Part shown: positions 20,108 through 29,646 of the stretch, piece by piece
Layout of the letters: every line of letters begins with the position of its first letter
Position numbering within the stretch: position 1 is the stretch's first letter
DNA from: Hyphomicrobiales bacterium
GTDB lineage: Bacteria > Pseudomonadota > Alphaproteobacteria > Rhizobiales > Xanthobacteraceae
Assembly (NCBI GenBank): GCA_016713235.1
Contig: JADJPN010000003.1
Coordinates: forward strand, 62,001-126,000
Length of the DNA stretch: 64,000 bases
Direction of reading: 5' to 3'
Notes under the pieces: generated by a model
Told to the model about the DNA's origin: nothing
What the model saw: the letters and a program-made list of their open reading frames with translations, nothing else
Databases searched by the model: none
Translations under genes and position numbers: made by a program

Positions 20108-22014
20108 TGTCCGCGTATCTTGCTTCGGTGGGCATCGGCAACGCCGAACTCGGCGTGATCATGCTCGCGCTGTTCGTCGTTTTCATCATGCTCGGTTTCC
20201 CGATCGCCTTCACGCTGATGGCGCTTGGTGTCTTCTTCGGCTACTACGCGATGGGCGATTACGTATTCCCGCTCGTCGTGCAGCGCACCTACTCGGTGAT
20301 GACGAACGACGTGCTGATCTCGATCCCGCTCTTCGTATTCATGGGCTACGTGATCGAGCGCGCGAACGTTCTCGATCGCTTGTTCCGTTCTTTGCAACTT
20401 GCGGCTGGCCCGGTTCCGGCTTCCCTTGCGCTGGCAACGCTCGCGACCTGCGCGATTTTTGCGACTGCTACCGGCATCGTCGGCGCGGTGGTGACGCTGA
20501 TGGGTCTTCTCGCGTTCCCGGCAATGCTCCGTGCTGGTTATGACGTCAAGATCTCGGCCGCCGTGGTCTGCGCGGGCGGCTGCCTCGGCATTCTGATTCC
20601 ACCGAGCGTTATGCTCATTCTCTACGGCGCGACCGCTGGTGTTTCAGTCGTGAAGCTCTACGCCGGCGCCTTCTTCCCCGGCATCATGCTCGCTGGCCTC
20701 TACATGTTGCTGACGATCGTGCTGGCGGTATTGAATCCGACGATTGCGCCGAAGCTCGGCGACAATGCCGCGGACGTGGACAATGAGCTTTCGCCGCGCA
20801 CCCTTAAATTCTTCCGCTCGCTGATGCCGTCGGTTCTTTATACTGCATTCATTGCGGCGGTGATCTGGTTCCACGACCTCGGCACCACCTGGGTTGCGAT
20901 CTTCGTCGTGTTTGGCATTGGCAACGCATATTATGCTTGGCGCTTCCCCGGCATCTATCTAACGTTGCTCAGTTCGTTCCTCCCGCTCGGCGCTTTGATT
21001 GCCGCTGCGCTGGGTTCGATTGTGTTCGGCATCGCGACGCCCTCCGAAGCCGCTGCGATGGGCTCGTTTGGCGCGCTCGTTCTCGCGCTGATCTATGGCG
21101 CGGATTACAATGCGAAGTGGAAGAGCTGGCTTGTCGCCGGTTATGGCATCGCCATGGGCTTCCTGGTTGTCGGGTTGTTTCTCGTCATCCCGTTCCGGAC
21201 CTTCGCAATCACGGTTTTCGTTCTTACCTTCCTTGTCGCGCCGCCGCTCATGCCGGGTAACCGCTTCGGTTTCACGGCGCTCAGCGAATCGATCTATCTG
21301 ACGGCGCGAACGACCGCGATGGTCTGCTGGCTTTTCATCGGCTCATTCATCTTCTCGGCGGTCTTTGCCTATCTCGGCGGTCACGGCCCGATCGAGAAGT
21401 TCGTGCTGTGGATGAACCTGAACCAGACCGGCTTCATGATTCTCGCACAGGTCATCATCTTCGTGCTCGGTTGGCCGCTGGAGTGGACGGAAATCATCGT
21501 CATCTTCATGCCGATCTTCCTGCCGCTTCTGAAGACTTTCGAAATCGATCCGCTGTTCTTCGGACTTCTGGTCGCGCTGAACATCCAGACTTCGTTCCTG
21601 TCGCCGCCGGTTGCGATGGCGCCGTTCTATCTGAAGGGCGTCGCGCCAAGCTGGGTCAACATCAACGACATCTTCCGCGGCGTCATGCCTTACATGCTCA
21701 TCGTGATCGTCTCGATGATCATGCTCTATGCCTTCCCACAGATCGGTTTGGCACTGCCCAACTATCTTTATCCGGGCAGTAAATCGACCGTCGTGGGCTT
21801 CGCGGAAGATGTGAACGCCGCGCATCTGTTTGGCCCGGGCTTGGCGGCTATAGCGATCACCGCCGGCCTGTTCTGGCGTGCGCTGCCCGCGGGCGGCAAG
21901 ATGCACCGCTGGGTCGGCACTGAATTGGAGCCCTATACCGCGCTCTTCTTTACTGCGGGAGTGGCGCTCTCTTTCACGCTCCTGTTATCGGGCGCGCTCA
22001 AACTCTGGCTCTGA
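20107..22014 (+). CDS. dctM: TRAP transporter large permease (DctM, COG4664 type)
   Basis: A 635-residue, intact multi-helix permease, the sodium-coupled transport subunit of the TRAP system. It is about 200 residues longer than DctM of C4-dicarboxylate systems, a length typical of the COG4664/FcbT3 class linked to chloroaromatic or keto-acid uptake. Recognisable are GNAELGVIMLALFVVFIMLGFPIAF at the start, the conserved GGCLGILIPPSVMLILYG motif near 158, and a second half with SEAAAMGSFGA and LNIQTSFLSPPVAMAPFYLKG. ATG 20107 overlaps the dctQ stop, so the permease chains are translationally coupled. Confidence 0.9.
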   Translation: MSAYLASVGIGNAELGVIMLALFVVFIMLGFPIAFTLMALGVFFGYYAMGDYVFPLVVQRTYSVMTNDVLISIPLFVFMGYVIERANVLDRLFRSLQLAAGPVPASLALATLATCAIFATATGIVGAVVTLMGLLAFPAMLRAGYDVKISAAVVCAGGCLGILIPPSVMLILYGATAGVSVVKLYAGAFFPGIMLAGLYMLLTIVLAVLNPTIAPKLGDNAADVDNELSPRTLKFFRSLMPSVLYTAFIAAVIWFHDLGTTWVAIFVVFGIGNAYYAWRFPGIYLTLLSSFLPLGALIAAALGSIVFGIATPSEAAAMGSFGALVLALIYGADYNAKWKSWLVAGYGIAMGFLVVGLFLVIPFRTFAITVFVLTFLVAPPLMPGNRFGFTALSESIYLTARTTAMVCWLFIGSFIFSAVFAYLGGHGPIEKFVLWMNLNQTGFMILAQVIIFVLGWPLEWTEIIVIFMPIFLPLLKTFEIDPLFFGLLVALNIQTSFLSPPVAMAPFYLKGVAPSWVNINDIFRGVMPYMLIVIVSMIMLYAFPQIGLALPNYLYPGSKSTVVGFAEDVNAAHLFGPGLAAIAITAGLFWRALPAGGKMHRWVGTELEPYTALFFTAGVALSFTLLLSGALKLWL

Positions 22015-22023
22015 CTGTGATAG

Positions 22024-22050
22024 GGTGTCCGGGTCAATAACCCGGACACC
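22024..22050. repeat. perfect 11-bp inverted repeat just before the amidase start
   Basis: GGTGTCCGGGT (22024-22034) and ACCCGGACACC (22040-22050) pair perfectly around the loop CAATA. There is no T run after it, and the amidase start codon comes six bases later. It could slow or block translation initiation, end the TRAP transcript inefficiently, or be a dyad operator. The sequence alone does not decide. Confidence 0.7.
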
Positions 22051-22056
22051 AATACC

Positions 22057-23412
22057 GTGAGCGCTGAATTCGTCGAACTGACTGCCACCGAAGCTGCCGG
22101 CAAGATTGCCCGCGGCGATATCTCGTCTGAGGAATACACCCGCGCATTGATTGCGCAGGTCGATTCCATCGAGGACAACGTCGGCGCTTTCCAGCATCTG
22201 GACCGCGACCATGCCCTTGCGCAGGCGAAGGAGCGCGATGCGTACCGCGCAAACGGCAATGCTTTGGGTCCGCTGCACGGGGTTCCGGTCGGCATCAAGG
22301 ACTGTATCGACACCTCGGACTATCCCGCCGAGAACGGCTCGGCGCTGTTCGCCGGCCGCAGGCCGTACAAAGACGCCACCGTCGTCACAAAGTTGCGTGC
22401 CGCCGGCGCGGTGATCTTCGGCAAGACCGTCACCACCGAATTTGCCTTCTATCATCCCGGCAAAACGAAGAACCCGCACGACCTTGAACGCACACCTGGC
22501 GGCTCGTCATCTGGCTCCGCTGCGTCGGTTGCGGCGGGCATGCTGCCGCTTGCAATCGGTACCCAGACCAATGGCTCGATTATCCGGCCTGCCGCTTTTT
22601 GCGGTGTCTTCGGCATGAAGCCGAGCCACGGTCTTGTATCGCGCGCGGGCGTGCTTTCCCATTCGCGCACGCTGGATCACGTTGGGCCCTTCGCGCGTTC
22701 GCTGGACGACATCGGGCTGATCCTCGATGCGATGGCCGGTTATGACGAGAACGATCCCGACACGAAACCTTACGCTGTCCCTGATTTTCACTCTGGTGTG
22801 AAGCAGAAGGTACCGCTCACGCCGCGGCTTGCTTACGTGCGCACGCCGGTCTGGGACAAAGCCGACAAGGCGACGGCGGAGGCCTTCGAAGAGCTTGCAG
22901 AATCGCTCGGCGAAATCGTGCAGCGTGTCGAATTGCATGCGCCGATCTACGGCCATGCCTGGGACGATCTTCGTGCCATCATGAGCGCCGACATGGCGCA
23001 CAGCCACGGCAAGATTGTCGGGCGCGGCGGGGATGCCGCGAGCCAGACGCTGCGGGACTTCATCGCCGATGGCCGCAAGGTTACGGCGGCCCGCTATCTC
23101 GAAGCGATTTCGCAGGCGAAGCAATATACGCACGCGCTAAGCGATTTCTTCGACCACTATGACGCGATCCTGACGCCCGTGAGCGCGGGCGTAGCACCAA
23201 AGGGCTTGGGAGCCACTGGCGATCCCGCGTTCTGTTCGCTGTGGACGCTGACGGGGCTGCCCGCGATCTCGCTGCCGCTACTGCAAGGCGAGGGCGGCTT
23301 GCCGCTCGGCGTGCAACTCGTGGGCCCCATGGGCCGCGATGCGCGTCTTTTGCGCACGGCGAAGTGGTTGCTCAATCACCTCGCGCACGATCAGGAAGCC
23401 GAAGTCGCCTGA
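22057..23412 (+). CDS. amidase signature family hydrolase
   Basis: A 451-residue amidase-signature enzyme. The Ser-cisSer-Lys triad is visible: Lys in GVPVGIKDCID near 87, Ser in TPGGSSSGSAAS near 150-158, and the nucleophile region IGTQTNGSIIRPAAFCGV near 167-184. It begins at GTG 22057, six bases after a strong hairpin; no good Shine-Dalgarno is visible because the hairpin occupies that site. It follows the TRAP permease by 42 bases, so the imported compound could be an amide, but this is inference. Its TGA abuts the end of the convergent Tat beta-helix gene with no spacer. Confidence 0.88.
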   Translation: MSAEFVELTATEAAGKIARGDISSEEYTRALIAQVDSIEDNVGAFQHLDRDHALAQAKERDAYRANGNALGPLHGVPVGIKDCIDTSDYPAENGSALFAGRRPYKDATVVTKLRAAGAVIFGKTVTTEFAFYHPGKTKNPHDLERTPGGSSSGSAASVAAGMLPLAIGTQTNGSIIRPAAFCGVFGMKPSHGLVSRAGVLSHSRTLDHVGPFARSLDDIGLILDAMAGYDENDPDTKPYAVPDFHSGVKQKVPLTPRLAYVRTPVWDKADKATAEAFEELAESLGEIVQRVELHAPIYGHAWDDLRAIMSADMAHSHGKIVGRGGDAASQTLRDFIADGRKVTAARYLEAISQAKQYTHALSDFFDHYDAILTPVSAGVAPKGLGATGDPAFCSLWTLTGLPAISLPLLQGEGGLPLGVQLVGPMGRDARLLRTAKWLLNHLAHDQEAEVA

Positions 23413-24769
23413 TTACTGGACGCGATTTCCGGAGATCGTGAGCTGCGCGTATTGCGCGGGCTTTCGCTGGCGAGATCGTTGGTGACCCGCTTCAGCCCGT
23501 CCATGCCCAGGATCGCACCCATCGTGGTGCCTGAGATCAGGTTGTCGGCGACGAGCGCAGAGCCCGCGCCCTTTGACACTTGCACGGCGATGCCGATCCG
23601 CGACTGCCGCACGATGTTCGAAGTCACCGAAACATCGCGCAGATATTCTTTCCAGCCGAGCCAGATGCCCGCGACCGGCGCCTTCTCGATCACATTGCCG
23701 GTGACGATGGTATCGGCTTCGACACCGATACCGATACCGCGCGCCTCTTGATCGACAAAGGCTTGGCCGCGCGTCATCAGATTGCGGATGATATTGCCTT
23801 GCACGACGGCGAGCCTTCCGCCGTGATTGAAATTCGTAACGGAAATGCCGAGCGCGGCACCATCGATCGTATTGTTCGCGATCACGGCGCCTTCGAAATC
23901 GAACTCCGAATAGATCGCGACTTCGCCGAGCGCGGAGGCGGAGTTTCCGCGCACCTGCATGTTCGAGGCCGCGTTGCCGCGGACTGCGCTGAAGGCGCAG
24001 TTCTTGATGCGGTTATCCGACACGATGACATTCGCAGCACGGAAAATGTTCACCCCGTTGCCGTTTTGGCCCGAACCGCCATCACGCGCCGCGATATCCT
24101 GGATGCGATTGCCGGAGACGATGGTGCCGTCGTCGCCTTTTTCCGAGCGCCAGACGAGAATGCCGTTGTTGCCGGCATTGCGGATCGTATTGTTGCGGAT
24201 CGCAAGACCCGTGGCGTCGAGTGAGAAGATCGCAGCCTTTAGCGCGCCGGTGAAAACATTGTTGGCGATTTCGCCATCGACGCTTTCCAGAACAAGCGCG
24301 GTACCGCCCGCCGAGGCGATCGCGCAGTCGCGCATGATGAAGTCGCGGGTATTGCGGATCGTGAGCAGCCCGCGCTTCTCCGGCAGCGGCCGTGAGGCAC
24401 CGTCGAAGGTGATGCCCGCGAGCATGATCTGCTCGGCGCGGGAACTTGCCGCGAGCGAAGCGCCATAACCGAGCAGCAGGCGCGAGGCACCGGGTACGCC
24501 GACGAGATGCGTGCCGGACGGTAAGGCGAGGTCGCCGGCACGATAGACGCCGGGAGGAAGAACAGCGGCACGCGAGATCCGGCGGCCGCATTGATGGCTT
24601 CCTGGAGCGCACGGCTCTGATCGTCCACGCTATTTGGGCGAACGCCGAACTTCGTGACGTCCATGCCGAAGCCGCCGCCCGGCGCGGTCGCCGAATAGGC
24701 TACGCCGATCGGCGCCACGGCGCCGGTTGCGGTCAGTCCGGTAAGCAACGTGCGGCGGTCGAGGGTCAT
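23413..24769 (-). pseudogene. Tat-exported right-handed beta-helix repeat protein (TIGR03808-like), two frameshifts
   Basis: About 450 codons. The N-terminus MTLDRRTLLTGLTATGAVAP is a twin-arginine signal. The body is a run of parallel beta-helix turns (repeated NN.I, GN.I and ANNTI units of about 22 residues), as in the TIGR03808 'RR plus repeat' family of unknown function, probably periplasmic carbohydrate-binding or lyase-like. The frame slips near 24556 (one base missing; LPPGVYRAGDLALPSG resumes) and near 23458. After the second slip the true end is AQYAQLTISGNRVQ with TAA at 23413-23415. ATG 24769 is preferred to 24784 because the Tat motif then sits normally. It is last in the meaB-pcp direction. 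Confidence 0.75.
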
Positions 24770-24822
24770 GTCGCGTCTCCACATGGGAATCCGTGGAGTT
24801 GCGCTTCAAGAAGCGGGCCGGA

Positions 24823-25461
24823 TTAACCGTCCCGGCGCGGGACAGCGCGGACCCGTGCCGCCTCGCTGGCCGCCGTCCAGACCGCGGCTTCTCCCGCACG
24901 GATCAGCATTCCCATCGAGAAATTGCTGTCGCTGGGCGGGACGTGAATGAAGAAGGTTAATGGCGCTGGCTTCAGCTCCGCCGTCGCGGCAAGCGCGCGA
25001 TAGAACACGGCATTGCAAAGATAGCTTCCCGCGTCGCGCGAAAGCTCGGCTTTGACGCCTGCGTTGCGGATCGCAGCGCGCATTCGCATCGCCGGCCCGC
25101 GCACCCGCAGATGCTCGGCACCCTCCGCCGCAAGGCGGCGATCCGCTGGCGTGAAGCGCGTATGGTCGGGGTGCAGGATCGAAGCGCGGTTACGCGCAAC
25201 CGTCTCGACGCGAATGTGCTTTGCTCGTCCAGCGACCCCGAAGAGCACGATCGCGCCCGGCTTCTTTGCAATCAGGCGCTCGAGTTCGGCGTCGGCCAAA
25301 CCGTAAGCGGTCGGGAAAATCGCCGTGTCGAGTGCAATACCTGCCGTGGGAAGGCGGCGCATCTTCGCAATCGCGCGGACAATTTCCCCGGAAGGGTTTT
25401 TCGGCACGCCGGGAAAGGGTCCGAAACCGGCAACGGCAATCCGAAGGCGTGTGGAGATCAT
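24823..25461 (-). CDS. pcp: pyroglutamyl-peptidase I-like cysteine peptidase (C15)
   Basis: A 212-residue protein of peptidase family C15, which removes N-terminal pyroglutamate from peptides. The fold marker GFGPFPGVPKNPS opens the protein. The catalytic Glu is in HIRVETVARN near 85, the Cys in AGSYLCNAVFYRAL near 145, and the His in FFIHVPP near 171, so the triad is complete. The C-terminal third is more divergent than in characterised enzymes. Its ATG overlaps the meaB stop by four bases, so it is co-translated with meaB although no functional link is obvious. Confidence 0.8.
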   Translation of the reverse strand: MISTRLRIAVAGFGPFPGVPKNPSGEIVRAIAKMRRLPTAGIALDTAIFPTAYGLADAELERLIAKKPGAIVLFGVAGRAKHIRVETVARNRASILHPDHTRFTPADRRLAAEGAEHLRVRGPAMRMRAAIRNAGVKAELSRDAGSYLCNAVFYRALAATAELKPAPLTFFIHVPPSDSNFSMGMLIRAGEAAVWTAASEAARVRAVPRRDG

Positions 25462-26459
25462 CCGTCCGAAAGGCCGATTAACTTCGCAAGCTCATCGGCG
25501 GCCATCGCCGGGGGCAATTTGCCGTCAGCGACCGCTTTCTCGAGCGCCGGAATACGCGCGCGGATTTTGGAGTCCGAACGGATACGCTCCCGGAAGTGTT
25601 CCTCCACCAGCGTCCACATCCATTTGATTTCCTGCGCGCGGCGCTTCTCGGCAAGGCGATCGGACTTTTGCTGCCGGTCGTGATGCGCGACGACGCTTTC
25701 CCAGACGCCGCCGACGCCGTCGCCCGTCAGCGCGGAATAAGTGAGCACCGGCGCCGCGTCGTTCGCATTGGGCGAGAAGATGTGAATCGCCGCTTTCAGC
25801 GCGCTCGCGGCTGCGCGTGCACGCGGAAGGTTGTCGCCGTCGGCCTTGTTGACCGCGATGATGTCGGCGACTTCGAGAATTCCCTTCTTGATGCCTTGCA
25901 GCTCGTCGCCCGCGCCGGGAAGCATGAGCACAAGAAAAACATCGGTCATGCTGGCAACGGCGACTTCGGACTGGCCGATGCCCACGGTCTCGACGAGGAT
26001 CACCGTATAGCCCGCGGCTTCGCATAGAAACATCGACTCGCGCGTGCGCGCGGCGACACCGCCAAGCGTTCCGGCGGATGGCGACGGGCGGATGAACGCG
26101 CTGTCGTCGGCGGAGAGCCGCTGCATCCGCGTTTTGTCGCCGAGAATAGATCCGCCGGTTTTCGTGGACGAAGGATCGACCGCGAGCACCGCAACGCGGT
26201 GGCCTGCCGCGGTCAGGTGCGCGCCAAGGGCGTCGATGGAAGTGGATTTGCCGACACCCGGCACCCCGGAAATGCCGACGCGGATTGCCTTGCCGGTTTC
26301 GGGGAGAAGCTCGCGTAGCAACTCCTGCGCCCGTGCGCGATGCTCGGGCTTCTTGGACTCCACGAGCGTGATTGCGCGTGCCAGCGCCGCGCGGTCGCGC
26401 GCCAGCACTTTGCGGGCGAGCTCGGCGATCTCGGGGGAGACTCGGGGCGCCTTGGCCAT
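25458..26459 (-). CDS. meaB: methylmalonyl-CoA mutase-associated GTPase MeaB
   Basis: A 333-residue G3E-type GTPase that protects and reloads the adenosylcobalamin of methylmalonyl-CoA mutase. The P-loop GVPGVGKST is near residue 65, with Mg-binding DPSS, the switch region ETVGIGQSE and the base-specificity NKAD. The C-terminal dimerisation arm ends ADELAKLIGLSDG. Its place downstream of both mutase chains on the same strand fits the role. It starts nine bases after the methyltransferase gene stop and overlaps the peptidase gene by four. Confidence 0.95.
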   Translation of the reverse strand: MAKAPRVSPEIAELARKVLARDRAALARAITLVESKKPEHRARAQELLRELLPETGKAIRVGISGVPGVGKSTSIDALGAHLTAAGHRVAVLAVDPSSTKTGGSILGDKTRMQRLSADDSAFIRPSPSAGTLGGVAARTRESMFLCEAAGYTVILVETVGIGQSEVAVASMTDVFLVLMLPGAGDELQGIKKGILEVADIIAVNKADGDNLPRARAAASALKAAIHIFSPNANDAAPVLTYSALTGDGVGGVWESVVAHHDRQQKSDRLAEKRRAQEIKWMWTLVEEHFRERIRSDSKIRARIPALEKAVADGKLPPAMAADELAKLIGLSDG

Positions 26460-26468
26460 GGCTATGGC

Positions 26469-27165
26469 TTATAGCAGATCGTCGAAATTGGGGAGTTGCG
26501 GGTCCCGCGCGAGCACCAGCGCCTTCTTCTCATAGCGAAAGTCCGCGCCCAGCGGCCAGATGTTGTGCGGGAACGCGCGGAGCAGTTGGTCGATATAGAA
26601 ATCGAACATGGGCTCGCGGCAGATCATGTATTTCGTCTGCGCCGAGATGTCCTCGCGGTCGATGATGCAGAATACGCGAAGCGATGGTTCGGTCGCGAGA
26701 AATTCGTGCACGGTTACCGCAAGCGTCGGGTAGCCCGCATGCAACATGTCGTCGAGGCAGATCACGCCGCGCGCGTCGATGCAGGCCGTGGCAAGCTTCA
26801 GGTCGCTCGTCAGGAATTCCGGCGTGTGTTCCCCGTCGACATGAAAGAAGCGGACTTTCTTTCCGTTGCTGTACGAAAGAATGTCCTTGGGGCTGAGTTC
26901 GTGACTCTGCGCCTGCATGATATCGGAGCGGGCCAGCGACGCCGTACTTGGCGATATTCTCTTCCAGCTTCGTTTTTACCTTGGGGCCGGGCCAGGCAAA
27001 GTTATCGATGCCGATTGCGCGCTCTTCACCTGTCAGCGCATGGGAAAGCGCGATGAAATAGCGGCCCGCAAATGTTCCGATCTCGGCAAAATCGCCGATG
27101 ATGCCGCGCTTCGATTGAATGAGCATCGTCGCAGCACCGACCGTCGCCGCAAAGCGCGACGACAT
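26469..27165 (-). pseudogene. TylF/class I methyltransferase-like protein between mcmA and meaB, frameshifted
   Basis: A SAM-methyltransferase-like protein. Motif I reads IGDFAEIGTFAGRYFIALSHAL, followed by AIGIDNF. After a frame slip near 26930 the second half reads SHELSPKDILSYSNGKKVRFFHVDGEHTPEF, VICLDDMLHAGYPTLAVTVHEF, as in macrocin-O-methyltransferase (TylF/CmcI)-type enzymes with a metal-binding DGEH and DD. The start is uncertain: ATG 27165 gives MSSRFAATVGAA, but the frame is open upstream into the end of mcmA, so the true start may be earlier. It ends nine bases before meaB. Its link to the mutase operon is positional only. Confidence 0.6.
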
Positions 27166-27244
27166 CCCGTGCACCGAGAGATAGTGCTGCTCGATATAGG
27201 CGTCAGCCGCAGCGACGCCGGATTTCAGGATTGCGGACAGGGAG

Positions 27245-29411
27245 TTATTCCGCTGCTGCGCGGCTATGCCAGCCGAGCTTCTTCGAAAGCGAGCGCAGCA
27301 GGTCTTCGGCGGCTTCCGCAATCACGGTGCCGGGCGGGAAGATTGCTTCGGCGCCGGCCGCTTTCACCTCGGCATAATCCTGCGGAGGAATGACGCCGCC
27401 GACCACGATCATGATGTCCTCGCGGCCTTCCTTTTTCAGCGCAGCCTTCAATTCGGGGACAAGCGTGAGATGTCCCGCCGCGAGCGACGAGATGCCGACG
27501 ATATGCACGTCGTTCTCGACCGCCTGCCGCGCGGCCTCGTCGGGGGTCGCGAACAGCGGGCCGATATCGACGTCAAAGCCAAGATCGGCAAACGCCGAGG
27601 CAATCACTTTCTGCCCGCGGTCGTGGCCGTCCTGGCCGACCTTCGCAACCAGAATGCGCGGGCGGCGGCCTTCGTCGGTTTCGAATTTCTCGACGAGCTT
27701 CTGTACCCGCTCCACCGCGTCGGACATATTTCCGACCTCCCGCTTGTAAACGCCGGTGATCGCGCGGATCTCTGCGCGATGACGGCCATAAACCTTCTCC
27801 AGTGCCGACGAAATTTCGCCGACCGTCGCTTTGGCGCGCGCGGCTTCCTTGAGCGCGAGTAGATTGCCTTCGCCGGCCGCGCGCCGCCTGACGAAGTGCG
27901 TCAGTTTTTCCGCAAGCACTTTCTCGTCGCGCTCGGCGCGCAGCTGCTGCAACTTCTCGATCTGACGCTTGCGCACCGCGGAATTATCGACCTTGAGAAC
28001 GTCGATCTGCGCTTCGTTCTCCGGCTTGTACTTGTTCACGCCGATCACAGCCTGCCGACCGGCATCGATCCGGGCCTGCGTCTTGGCGGAAGCCTTCCTC
28101 GATCCGCAGCTTTGGCACGCCCGCTTCGATGGCCTTCGCCATGCCGCCGAGCGCCTCGACTTCTTGAATATGATCCCACGCTTTCTTCGCCAGGTCGTAA
28201 GTGAGCTTTTCCACGTAATAGGAGCCGCCCCACGGGTCCGCGATGCGCGAGGTTCCGCTCTCCTGTTGCAGGAAGAGCTGCGTGTTCCGCGCAATGCGAG
28301 CGGAGAAGTCGCTCGGCAGCGCCAGCGCTTCGTCGAGCGCGTTCGTATGCAGCGATTGCGTATGACCTTGGGTCGCGGCCATCGCCTCGATCGCGGTTCG
28401 CGTCACGTTGTTGTAAATGTCCTGCGCGGTGAGCGACCAGCCGGAAGTCTGGCAATGCGTGCGCAGGGAGAGTGCGCGTGCATCCTTCGGATTGAACTCC
28501 TTCATCAGCTTCGCCCAGAGCAGGCGGGCCGCGCGCATCTTCGCGACCTCCATGAAGAAATTCATGCCGATCGCCCAGAAGAAGGAGAGGCGTGGCGCGA
28601 AGCGATCGATGTCGAGGCCGGCGGCGATGCCTGCGCGCACATACTCGACCCCATCCGCGAGCGTGTAGGCGAGTTCGAGGTCCTGCGTCGCACCCGCCTC
28701 CTGCATGTGATAGCCGGAGATCGAGATCGAGTTGAACTTCGGCATGTTCTGCGAGGTATAGGCGAAGATGTCCGAAATGATCCGCATCGAAGGCACGGGC
28801 GGATAGATGCAGGTATTCCGGACCATGAACTCTTTCAGAATGTCGTTCTGAATGGTGCCGGATAATTTCTGTGGCGGGACGCCCTGTTCTTCGCCCGCGA
28901 CGATGAAAAGCGAAAGCACCGGCAGCACCGCGCCGTTCATGGTCATCGAGACGCTCATTTGTTCGAGCGGGATGCCCGCGAACAGAGTGCGCATGTCGAG
29001 GATCGAGTCGATTGCGACACCGGCCATGCCGACGTCGCCGGAGACGCGCGGATGATCGCTATCGTAGCCGCGATGGGTCGCAAGATCGAAGGCGATGGAA
29101 AGACCCTTCTGGCCCGCCGCGAGATTGCGGCGATAGAAGGCGTTGGAATCTTCCGCGGTCGAGAAGCCGGCATATTGCCGGATCGTCCAAGGCTGCGTGA
29201 CGTACATGGTCGGGTAGGGGCCGCGCAGATAAGGCGCGATGCCCGGCCAGGTGTTCAGAAAATCGATGCCCGCAAGATCGCGCTCGTCATACGCGGTCTT
29301 TACCGGGATGCCTTCGGGCGTCAGCCACGGCGCTGCAGTCGCGGCACGCGCTTCGACCGCGCTTTCGCGAAACTGAACCTTGGTGAAGTCGGGAAGCTTG
29401 CTCATGGTCAT
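27245..29411 (-). pseudogene. mcmA: methylmalonyl-CoA mutase large (catalytic) subunit, one frameshift
   Basis: Catalytic chain of adenosylcobalamin-dependent methylmalonyl-CoA mutase, which interconverts methylmalonyl-CoA and succinyl-CoA. About 722 codons. The TIM-barrel domain shows the substrate-tunnel regions TMYVTQPWTIRQYAGFST and RTHCQTSGWSLTAQ. The C-terminal B12 domain has the cobalt-binding DGHDRG (DxHxxG) with SLAAGH and VVGG later. The frame slips at the two C at 28093-28094 (minus-strand GG); with one G fewer it reads EEASAKTQARIDAGRQAVIGVNKY. Two in-frame ATGs, 29411 and 29405, are possible starts. An essential-looking catabolic gene with one homopolymer slip is probably intact in the cell. 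Confidence 0.88.
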
Positions 29412-29646
29412 ATTTATACCCCGGCGCGCGGGATAATCACGCGCCGCAATAATCCTTTATATTTCAGCTAGTTGTGTGCACAAGTCGGAACCCGGCAGGA
29501 CGAAAAAGAGAGCCACCGCCGTTTCGGCGCGCCGCTCGCGCGATTCATCGGCCGCGAGGCAGGGATCTGACGCTGGACCGGGAGCGATGGGCGTCCGCGC
29601 GCATGGGCCTATGAGTTCGTGCGCTTCGGCGTCGGGATGAGCCGCG

